Assembly (NCBI GenBank): GCA_900556675.1
Contig: USQE01000013.1
Span: 1-13,212, forward strand
DNA: 13,212 bases
Direction of reading: 5' to 3'
Source: an uncultured Collinsella sp.
Lineage (GTDB): Bacteria > Actinomycetota > Coriobacteriia > Coriobacteriales > Coriobacteriaceae
A program made the position numbers and the translations under genes. Positions 7,911-13,121 of the stretch are shown piece after piece (the first letter of the stretch is position 1; each line of letters begins with the position of its first letter). The notes under the pieces were generated by a model that saw nothing but the letters and a program-made list of their open reading frames with translations, searched no databases and was not told the DNA's origin.

Positions 7911-8239
7911 TTCCACACGTCAGGCTCGTAGCCAACGGTTGCCTGGCGGCCGTTGCGAACGATGGGCTCACGAAGAATCTGCTGGTTATCGAGCACCTTT
8001 TCGAACTTCTGGTCGGCAGCAAGATACTGTACGAGCGCAACCGTGTCGGCATCTTTCGCCTTTGGATCGATCACAGCGTCGATCCCGCCGACGGCGCGCG
8101 CCACGCTTTCGAGCTCGCCTTTGCTCATCCCCTTTTCCTTCAAGTCGATGAACTGGAACTTCACACGACGTTCCTTGAAATAGCGCTGCGCCTTCTTAGT
8201 ATCGAAGCTTTTCTTCGTGCCGAATATCTGGATGTTCAT
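7898..8239 (-). CDS. ArsC/Spx-fold protein without cysteines
   Basis: A 113-residue thioredoxin-like protein of the ArsC/Spx/YffB family, which includes arsenate reductases and the RNA-polymerase-binding regulator Spx. The beta-alpha start MNIQIFGTKK, the KKAQRYFKER helix, the FQFIDLKEKG segment and the C-terminal REPIVRNGR and VGYEPDVWKGW blocks match the family in order and length (family about 110-130). The active-site loop that normally reads Cys-x-x-Cys is Ser11-Phe-Asp-Thr14, and the whole protein contains no cysteine, so redox chemistry on arsenate or thiols is not expected. It may be structural or regulatory. The ribosome site is weak. A possible minus-strand TATCAT -10 box lies at 8272-8277. 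It is monocistronic and divergent from the exporter gene. Confidence 0.8.
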   Translation of the reverse strand: MNIQIFGTKKSFDTKKAQRYFKERRVKFQFIDLKEKGMSKGELESVARAVGGIDAVIDPKAKDADTVALVQYLAADQKFEKVLDNQQILREPIVRNGRQATVGYEPDVWKGWE

Positions 8240-8520
8240 ACGTACCGTCTTCGCTCAATTCTCGTCCGTCCATGATACGACAAGGGAGCCGAGCAAAAAC
8301 AGAGCAGGCGGAGATGGAGGAGGACGGCGACCGACCGTCGGCAAGAGTCGGCCGGATCGGACTGGCGCCCAGCGCGCGCCGGCGACATGCTCGCAGCTGC
8401 ACACATAGCCGATGTACAAGCTCGCCGCGGCGTTCCCTCGCCCCGCGGTGTGGCGATAGAGAAGCACGCCACCCGTCAACGATGGCGCCTCGGTGAAGAA
8501 AATCAACGTCTGGGTTACAT
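8240..8520. other. Gene-poor, GC-rich intergenic stretch with hairpins
   Basis: No frame here looks like a convincing gene. A minus-strand frame at 8255-8506 (83 codons) is arginine- and proline-rich with no recognisable motif and is probably spurious. Two clean inverted repeats lie at 8425-8430/8443-8448 (CCGCGG both arms) and 8450-8455/8467-8472 (GTGGCG/CGCCAC). I recognise no known RNA family. The stretch could hold a structured RNA or upstream regulatory sites for the exporter. Confidence 0.4.
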
Positions 8521-8523
8521 CCC

Positions 8524-8552
8524 TTGAAAGGGGCGAAGACGGCTGCTAGAAT
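8524..8552 (+). promoter_or_regulatory. Near-consensus housekeeping-sigma promoter for the MFS exporter operon
   Basis: TTGAAA (8524-8529) and TAGAAT (8547-8552) are separated by exactly 17 bases and each differs from consensus by one base. Transcription would start near 8559, leaving a leader of about 200 nt before the exporter ATG at 8760. This is the best promoter visible in the window. Confidence 0.7.
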
Positions 8553-8563
8553 ACCTCCCCGCT

Positions 8564-8677
8564 ATGAAGGATTTGACCAAAGCATACATCGCAATTCGGC
8601 GGCCCCTGGTATACGGGGCCTCTCCTGTTGTTCCCCAAGTGCGCTCTGAGCAGCCGCTTTCTTCCTGTCGTATCTGA
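8564..8677 (+). CDS. Possible 37-codon leader peptide upstream of the MFS exporter
   Basis: An ATG only about 5 nt after the predicted transcription start opens a 37-codon frame (begins MKDLTKAYIAIRRPLVYG) ending with TGA at 8675-8677, 82 nt before the exporter ATG. Codons 13-18 lie in a hairpin with GGCCCC/GGGGCC arms and the stop overlaps the first arm of a second hairpin at 8677-8697. Leader peptides with this layout regulate some antibiotic-resistance genes through ribosome stalling, and an Arg-Arg-Pro stretch is the kind of sequence that can stall. There is no ribosome binding site, so translation would have to be near-leaderless. It is small enough to be chance; no homologue is recognised. 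Confidence 0.35.
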   Translation: MKDLTKAYIAIRRPLVYGASPVVPQVRSEQPLSSCRI

Positions 8678-8697
8678 TGCACGCATAGCACGTGCAT
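8677..8697 (+). promoter_or_regulatory. 7-bp hairpin at the end of the leader frame
   Basis: ATGCACG (8677-8683) and CGTGCAT (8691-8697) pair perfectly around a 7-nt loop, followed by GTTATTTCG. The T run is interrupted, so it may be a weak terminator or part of a leader structure. A second small stem, TTCGCC/GGCGAA (8704-8709, 8728-8733), follows before the ribosome binding site. Confidence 0.4.
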
Positions 8698-8759
8698 GTT
8701 ATTTCGCCCGTGGGCCGGCGCGCCTTCGGCGAAGAATCGAATAGATACGAAGGAAGCTT

Positions 8760-10199
8760 ATGTCTGATAATTGTACGGTCGCGCCCGCCAATGGGCGCAT
8801 TACCGGTACCCAGATCCGCATCGTCGCGGTCGTCGTCCTGGGTGCCTTCTTGGCGCTACTGAACCAAACGGTGATGTCGCCTGCGCTGCCGGTCATCATG
8901 TCCGATTTCGCCATCGATGCCTCGACTGCCCAGTGGATCATGTCCATATACCCGCTGGTGAGCGGCATCATGGTCCCCGTTTCGGCGTTCCTTATCGACA
9001 AGTTCAGCACCCGCGCGCTATTCTTCGGGGCGACGCTGGTGTTCGCGCTGGGCACGCTGCTGTGCGCCGCAGCCCCTGATTTCCTGTTCCTCATCATCGG
9101 TCGCGTGTTGCAAGCGGCGGGCTCAGGCGTGCTCATGCCGCTTGTCTCGGTGGTTCCCATGCTGGTGTTCCCCGTCGAGAAACGAGGAACGGCTATGGGC
9201 ATGGCGGGCATCGTCATGTCGGCGGGTCCCGCGGTCGGCCCCGTCGTAGGCGGCGCGGTGATCGACACGTACGGCTGGCGCACCATGATCGGCGCCATCG
9301 TCCCCCTCGCAATTCTCGTGCTGGTGCTGGGCGTGTTCATGCTGAAAAACGTGGGCGAGCTGAAGAACCCCAAGCTCGACCTGCCCTCGGTCGTCCTCTC
9401 CACCATCGCCTTCGGCGGACTTCTCTACGGGTTCTCGAGCGCCTCGTCGATGGGTTGGGGCAACCCCGTGGTGCTCGGCTCGATCGTCGCGGGTGTCGTG
9501 TGCTTGGTGCTGTTCGTCGTACGCCAGGGCAAAATCGAGGACCCGCTGCTTCAACTGGGCACGCTCAAGACGCGCGAGTTCCGCGTGGCCGCCATCATCG
9601 TCACGCTCATCAACGCCGCATGCCTGGTCACCAACACGCTGTTGCCGTTGCTGCTGCAAACCTCGCTTGGCGCTTCGGCCTTCGAAACCGGCATGGCCAT
9701 GCTTCCCGCCGCGGCGGTGGGCATCATCATCAGCCCTATCTCCGGCGTGGTGTTCGACAAGTTCGGTCCGCGTGCCATCTCGATCGTCGGCCTGGCCCTC
9801 ATGACCGGCGCCCTGTTCCTGCTCTCGCTTTCGACGGTAAACACGCCCATCTTGGTGGTTGCGCTGTTCTGCATGCTGCAGTCCGCCGGCCAGTCGCTCG
9901 CGAACATGCCGGTGAACACATGGGGTGTCAATGCCTTGAAAAATGACATGATCGCCCACGGCAACGCCATCGCGAACACCGGCCGCCAGGTCGCCGGCGG
10001 TTTGTGCACGGCGCTCATCATCACGGTCATGACAAGCGTCACCGCGTCGGCCGGCGTCGATGCGAGCATCCAAGTAGCCACCGCCGTGGGCGCGGGCGTC
10101 GCTTACAAGGTGTGCGCGGCAATCGGCCTCGTTTCCCTTATCTGCGCCATATTCAGCGTGCGCACCAAGAAAACCGCACCGAAAACGAAGGAGGCATAA
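8760..10199 (+). CDS. MFS drug exporter, DHA2 (14-helix, EmrB/LmrB-like) family
   Basis: A 479-residue inner-membrane proton antiporter of the major facilitator superfamily, predicted to export drugs or other toxic amphiphiles. The sequence is hydrophobic along its length, with about 14 predicted helices and a charged tail. The first helix carries LLNQTVMSPALP (Asn35 where many relatives have Asp), a variant known in LmrB-like exporters. The antiporter motif C is seen as GPAVGPVVGG at about residues 156-165, and the helix 2-3 loop reads DKFSTR. Start ATG 8760 follows GAAGGAAG with 5-6 nt spacing. It is expressed from the promoter at 8524 through a long leader and runs into a CBS-domain gene after 3 nt. 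Substrate cannot be told from sequence. Confidence 0.88.
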   Translation: MSDNCTVAPANGRITGTQIRIVAVVVLGAFLALLNQTVMSPALPVIMSDFAIDASTAQWIMSIYPLVSGIMVPVSAFLIDKFSTRALFFGATLVFALGTLLCAAAPDFLFLIIGRVLQAAGSGVLMPLVSVVPMLVFPVEKRGTAMGMAGIVMSAGPAVGPVVGGAVIDTYGWRTMIGAIVPLAILVLVLGVFMLKNVGELKNPKLDLPSVVLSTIAFGGLLYGFSSASSMGWGNPVVLGSIVAGVVCLVLFVVRQGKIEDPLLQLGTLKTREFRVAAIIVTLINAACLVTNTLLPLLLQTSLGASAFETGMAMLPAAAVGIIISPISGVVFDKFGPRAISIVGLALMTGALFLLSLSTVNTPILVVALFCMLQSAGQSLANMPVNTWGVNALKNDMIAHGNAIANTGRQVAGGLCTALIITVMTSVTASAGVDASIQVATAVGAGVAYKVCAAIGLVSLICAIFSVRTKKTAPKTKEA

Positions 10200-10202
10200 G
10201 CG

Positions 10203-10709
10203 ATGTCCGAGATTCTGTCCGAGCGCATCCCGCTCGAGCTCGAGGGGACGCCCGTTTCGAGCATCATGATTGAAGAGCCGTTCACCTGCACGCAGGATTG
10301 CACGATTTCCGACGTGGTGCGCATGCTCGCCGAAAACGAGGTGAGCAGCATGCCCGTAATCGATGAGCGCAACCAGGTGGTCGGGTTCATCTCCGACGGC
10401 GATGTCATGGGAGCCATCGCGCAGCATCGCGCTCACACCATCTTCACGGGCGGCGACGCGTCCATGCTGTACTTCGACGATCAGAGCCTTGAGCAGCGCA
10501 TCGAAGACCTGAAGGATCGCTGCGTCATGGATTTCGCGACGCGCCAGGTAGTGTGTGCCCGTCCCGAGCAGAGCATCGCCCGCGTCGCCGCGCTGCTGGC
10601 GAAGAAGAAGTTCAAGAAGCTTCCTGTGGTTGATGACGAGGGCAAACTCGTGGGGGTCATCCGCCGCTCCGCCATCACCAAATACATCTTCGGCATCCTT
10701 TTCCAATAG
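10203..10709 (+). CDS. Two-CBS-domain protein coupled to the MFS exporter
   Basis: A 168-residue soluble protein made of a tandem CBS pair (Bateman module), which binds adenine nucleotides or related ligands to control partner proteins. CBS1 is at about residues 18-75 (SSIMIEEPF, then MPVIDERNQVVGFISDGDVM). CBS2 is at about 110-165 (VVCARPEQSIARVAALL, then LPVVDDEGKLVGVI). Nothing else is attached. The AAGGAGG ribosome site lies inside the last codons of the exporter gene and only 3 nt separate the genes, so translation is probably coupled and production co-ordinated. Such small CBS proteins are usually regulatory; a role in gating or sensing for the exporter is inference from position only. 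Confidence 0.85.
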   Translation: MSEILSERIPLELEGTPVSSIMIEEPFTCTQDCTISDVVRMLAENEVSSMPVIDERNQVVGFISDGDVMGAIAQHRAHTIFTGGDASMLYFDDQSLEQRIEDLKDRCVMDFATRQVVCARPEQSIARVAALLAKKKFKKLPVVDDEGKLVGVIRRSAITKYIFGILFQ

Positions 10710-10771
10710 GGGCAGGTCGCACTTGAGGCGAACATCTCGAGGCATCGAGCCAGCAACTGGACCAGACAACC

Positions 10772-10800
10772 TTGACACGCACGCGCTTTCCCTCGATGCT
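10772..10800 (+). promoter_or_regulatory. Weak candidate promoter before the alkyltransferase-like gene
   Basis: A perfect TTGACA (10772-10777) is followed 17 bases later by GATGCT (10795-10800), which matches the -10 consensus at only three of six bases. A 7-bp hairpin GCTGCGA/TCGCAGC (10813-10829) would fall in the leader. The 175-nt gap after the CBS gene suggests the next gene may have its own promoter, but this one is unproven. Confidence 0.3.
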
Positions 10801-10883
10801 TCGGTAAGGGGAGCTGCGAAAATCGCAGCACGGGTGATCGGCGCCGCGCCCCCGAAGGCAAAAGCGAACACGGGAGCGATACG

Positions 10884-11192
10884 ATGGGAAAAGTCCTGGA
10901 CGAAGATTTGGTTTATGAGATTCTCTCCGTCGTGGCAGAGATTCCGGCGGGATGCGTCGCCTCGTACGGTCAGATAGCGCGCCTCATCGGCAGGGAGAAA
11001 AACTCTCGCCTGGTCGGAGCGGTGCTGAGCGAGGCGGATCGCTACGGCGATTATCCCTGCCACCGCGTCGTCAACCACGCGGGACGCCTCGCGCCAAACT
11101 TCCCCGACCAGCGAGCACTACTGACGGAGGAAGGAGTCGCCTTCCGAGACAACGGCTGCGTCGACATGAAAAAGCACCAGTGGAACGAGTAG
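10884..11192 (+). CDS. MGMT-family (alkyltransferase-like) DNA-binding protein
   Basis: A 102-residue protein equal to the C-terminal DNA-binding/alkyl-acceptor domain of O6-alkylguanine-DNA alkyltransferase. It has the helix-turn-helix with SYGQIARLIG (about 27-36), the arginine finger in SRLVGAVL (Arg42), the active-site PCHRVV (Cys59) and the conserved LLTEEGV glutamate region. It lacks the N-terminal domain of full alkyltransferases, giving the length of alkyltransferase-like (ATL/YbaZ) proteins. Most ATLs have Trp or Ala in place of the cysteine and only flag lesions, but here the cysteine is kept, so direct alkyl transfer is possible. Start ATG 10884 follows GGGAG at good spacing. Role is DNA repair or damage signalling. 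Confidence 0.85.
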   Translation: MGKVLDEDLVYEILSVVAEIPAGCVASYGQIARLIGREKNSRLVGAVLSEADRYGDYPCHRVVNHAGRLAPNFPDQRALLTEEGVAFRDNGCVDMKKHQWNE

Positions 11193-11410
11193 CCAGGCAG
11201 CGTAGCGTCGAAAGGAGCGACGCCACGGGGAACGACCTGCGCCCCGCCGCCGGACAACCTATGGCAAAGTGACACGTCCCACAAAGAGCGGCGCACCAGT
11301 ACGAGACACGACCGCGACGTAAAAAGACCCTATGATACTCGTAAGCATCTATCTGATTGCCCGCCTCGAGGTACCCAAAGAACGAGAGATGCCGAAACCC
11401 CTAGACAAAG
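11193..11410. other. Intergenic stretch with no gene found
   Basis: Between the alkyltransferase-like gene and the tRNA terminator I see no convincing gene. A small hairpin (GCGTCG/CGACGC, near 11205-11225) is the only structure noted. A plus-strand frame beginning at 11332 reads through the tRNA remnant and is not a gene. Confidence 0.6.
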
Positions 11411-11442
11411 AAAAAGGTCGGGAGCTTTTATGCTTCCGACCT
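11411..11442 (-). terminator. Intrinsic terminator of the initiator tRNA-Met gene
   Basis: The arms 11415-11425 and 11432-11442 pair at 10 of 11 positions around a 6-nt AT loop. Read on the minus strand the stem is followed by TTTTTCTTTG, a good U run. It sits 9 nt beyond the CCA end of the tRNA fragment, so it is the original terminator of that tRNA and shows that this side is native chromosome. Confidence 0.8.
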
Positions 11443-11451
11443 GAAGTTTCA

Positions 11452-11496
11452 TGGTCGCGGGGGGCGGATTTGAACCACCGACCTTCGGGTTATGAG
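11452..11496 (-). tRNA. tRNA-fMet 3' fragment (attachment-site copy)
   Basis: 45 nt matching the 3' half of an initiator tRNA, from the CAT anticodon loop to the encoded CCA end (11452-11454). The T arm (GGTGG-TTCAAAT-CCGCC), the acceptor 3' strand CCCCGCG and discriminator A are intact. The CCC after the anticodon loop, partner of the initiator GGG, marks it as tRNA-fMet. Upstream of the anticodon loop (above 11496) similarity stops at once: there is no D arm and no CGCGGGG 5' strand. This is what remains when an element integrates in a tRNA 3' half and rebuilds the functional gene at its other end, which would lie to the right of the window. Confidence 0.85.
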
Positions 11497-11525
11497 GTCG
11501 CTACGACGTTGTTTCATTCAGACAT

Positions 11526-11538
11526 TTCGACCCAAATT
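11526..11538 (+). repeat. Integrase arm-site-like repeat, copy 1
   Basis: TTCGACCCAAATT, identical over 13 bases to copy 2 at 11606-11618, 80 bp away. It lies 30 bp from the att core. Direct repeats of this kind beside an att site are usually bound by the integrase N-terminal domain. Confidence 0.6.
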
Positions 11539-11605
11539 GAAGTCAATATAACTCCAGGTCATTTGATGTTTTCATAGATTTACGAAAGAAAAGTACGCGG
11601 AATAA

Positions 11606-11625
11606 TTCGACCCAAATTCGACCCA
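11606..11625 (+). repeat. Integrase arm-site-like repeats, copies 2 and 3 in tandem
   Basis: TTCGACCCAAATT at 11606-11618 overlaps TTCGACCCA at 11617-11625, giving two sites 11 bp apart, about one helical turn, on the same face of DNA. This fits co-operative binding of two integrase N-terminal domains. Confidence 0.6.
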
Positions 11626-11652
11626 CAACGAGCTTGAAAGCGGTCAGGCGGA

Positions 11653-11704
11653 GCATTACCCTTGGGGTGTGACCCCACGCAGGGCCCACCACCAAGGGTA
11701 ATGC
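11653..11704. repeat. Large inverted repeat with nested hairpin between att and integrase
   Basis: GCATTACCCTTGG (11653-11665) and CCAAGGGTAATGC (11692-11704) are exact reverse complements over 13 bp. The outer flanks GGCGG and CCGCC also match loosely, and a nested GGGGT-GTG-ACCCC hairpin lies at 11664-11676. It lies 74 nt before the integrase ATG. It could be a regulatory site, an excisionase site or a structured RNA leader; I cannot choose. Confidence 0.6.
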
Positions 11705-11777
11705 CCACCCGCCCCAGCCCTTTGCGCCATTCCGCGCAACCGAGCGCGATTCTCAGGCACTTCAGGCAAGGAACACG

Positions 11778-12669
11778 ATGAACGACCGACCTCTCGTCAT
11801 AGGCAAAGGAACGAAGCAACGCCGCGACAAATACACGTGGCGCTACCGTCACAGCCTCGGCAAGGATCCGGTCACGGGCAAATACCGCTATTCGCCGTGG
11901 CAGACCATACATACCACCAAAAGCCGAGAGGTCGACGCCGCACTCGAAGCCTACAAGGCAGAACTCAACAGCGGCACCTACGTCCAAAAATCGAGGGACA
12001 CCGTCGGCTCGTACGCAAAAAAGTTCCACGACAACCGCGAAGGAACCATCACGCCGCTCGCCTACTCGACATCCTACTTAATCGAGAACCGGACGCGCAC
12101 ATCACATGCGTGATGCTCATGCTCGACACCGACATGAGAAGGGCAGAAGCCCTCGGGATGACGTGGTCCGATGTCTCCGTCGAGAACAGAAGCATCCTCA
12201 TTGAGCAGCAGTTCGCGGCCGATCGAAGCGTTCGCTCGCCCAAAAGCAAGAAAAGCGTGCGGAGGATCTCGATAAGCGAGACGCTGACGTCGTATCTCGA
12301 ATTCTGGAAAAAGGAGCAGGCCCGCGAAATGGAAGCCTTCGGCCTGGAACAAGGCACTCCACTCGTCCACTCATTCGAACGAACGAAAGACAGGCATCCC
12401 CAAGTCAACTTCATGGACCTGAATGGGTTTTCGCGCTGGTTCAGAAACTTCAGCGTCGAGAACGGGTTCGGCAAGTTCGAAGGCGTTCGAACATACCATT
12501 ATGTGAAGGAAACTGTCGACGGGGAAACGATTTCGACGCGTTATGAGCATAAAGAGTGGCTCGAATTGAGGGATTACCTCAGGAAGCATCCCAAGGTTCG
12601 CGAGGCGAGGCATATCAGCACATATGAGAGCGAGCACCTTCCTTACGGATATTCGGGCCTATCGAGCCA
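11778..12669 (+). pseudogene. Tyrosine site-specific recombinase (integrase), broken
   Basis: Phage-type tyrosine integrase remnant in two frames. The first part (ATG 11778, AAGGA upstream) gives the N-terminal arm-binding domain, with YTWRYRHSLGKDPVTG and the SREVDAALEAYKAELNSGTY linker, and the start of the core-binding domain (VGSYAKKFHDN). The frame then runs into a stop at 12111-12113. The catalytic domain resumes in another frame from about 12080: DTDMRRAEALGMTW contains the box I arginine and PKSKKSVRRISI the beta-hairpin lysine. The missing stretch corresponds to roughly 70-90 residues of core-binding domain, so this is a deletion plus frame change, not only a frameshift. The end is also lost: the frame stops matching after GYSGLSSH, where H-x-x-R and later the catalytic tyrosine should follow. 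It cannot be active. Confidence 0.75.
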
Positions 12670-13042
12670 CACCGCTACTGCCGCTACTGCCCGCTACTGC
12701 CCGCCAGCTTCCGAACCAGCGGGCGGTAGCAGCACCCCGAACATCTCGCCGACAGCGCAGAGAGTCGTCGACCTGGCGGCCAAGGCCGACATCGAGGACG
12801 TGATGCTGTGCGACCTGCCCGGCGTCCTGTCCTTCCTAGGGCTGCCACCTGAGACGGAGATGCCGCCGGGCAACAAGGGGAAGACGAAGCTCAAGAAGCT
12901 CTACAGGAAGGTGGCGCCGAACAAGGCATACCACTCCGGCGAGCGCGCCAAGGATTTGATCTCGCACCTCGACATGGCAGAGATCAGGGCATCGGCGCCC
13001 GTCCCGCTCGGAGAGATAGACAGAGCGGTCGTAAGCGGCTGA
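12670..13042 (+). CDS. Unrecognised reading frame fused in frame to the integrase remnant
   Basis: From the break after GYSGLSSH the catalytic-part frame stays open for about 123 codons to the TGA at 13040-13042. The first ~20 residues are low-complexity (Ala/Thr, then Pro/Ser) from tandem repeats. The rest, starting near SPTAQRVVDLAAK and ending DRAVVSG, has mixed charged and hydrophobic residues, strong C/G third positions and looks like real coding sequence. I recognise no domain. It has no obvious start codon with ribosome site, so it is more likely the C-terminal remnant of another gene than an independent protein. An ATG at 12802 is possible but unsupported. It is followed at once by the palindromes at 13041-13096. 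Confidence 0.4.
12672..12724. repeat. Tandem CCGCTACTG repeats and adjoining inverted repeat
   Basis: CCGCTACTG occurs three times at 12672, 12681 and 12691 (9-10 bp period). The last copy's CTACTGCCCGC also pairs with GCGGGCGGTAG about 14 nt later (one G-T wobble). The cluster sits exactly where integrase similarity ends, marking a rearrangement joint. Confidence 0.6.
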
Positions 13043-13072
13043 TGTAACTTCTGACACCCTAGAACTTACATC
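13041..13072. repeat. 12-bp inverted repeat overlapping the stop of the unknown frame
   Basis: GATGTAACTTCT (13041-13052) and AGAACTTACATC (13061-13072) are reverse complements at 11 of 12 positions around GACACCCT. Such a dyad could be a transposon terminal-repeat remnant, a regulator site or a hairpin stacked on the adjoining terminator. Confidence 0.5.
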
Positions 13073-13096
13073 GAGCCCCGAGCTCGGGGCTCTTTT
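13073..13096 (+). terminator. Intrinsic terminator, perfect 20-bp palindrome
   Basis: GAGCCCCGAGCTCGGGGCTC (13073-13092) is fully self-complementary and followed by TTTT. It begins 31 nt after the stop of the unknown frame and probably ends its transcript. It directly abuts the preceding 12-bp inverted repeat. Confidence 0.75.
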
Positions 13097-13121
13097 CGTC
13101 TAGATTGGGGACGCATGGCCG

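Noticed and set aside
8255..8506. 83-codon minus-strand frame as a small gene
   Set aside because: No motif, no ribosome site, Arg/Pro-rich composition typical of random GC-rich sequence.
9123..11078. 651-codon minus-strand frame opposite the exporter, CBS and alkyltransferase-like genes
   Set aside because: Three well-supported plus-strand genes with ribosome sites lie opposite; the frame spans their gaps and has low-complexity His/Arg/Asp composition.
11452..11530. Intact tRNA-Met gene
   Set aside because: The D arm and 5' acceptor strand CGCGGGG are absent to the right of 11496; only the 3' half matches.
11332..11577. Plus-strand frame of 81 codons across the tRNA fragment
   Set aside because: It runs through the tRNA terminator and tRNA remnant; the GGADLNHRPSGYE piece is simply the translated tRNA complement.
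12672..12700. CRISPR-like short repeat array
   Set aside because: Three 9-10 bp units with no spacers; a simple tandem repeat.
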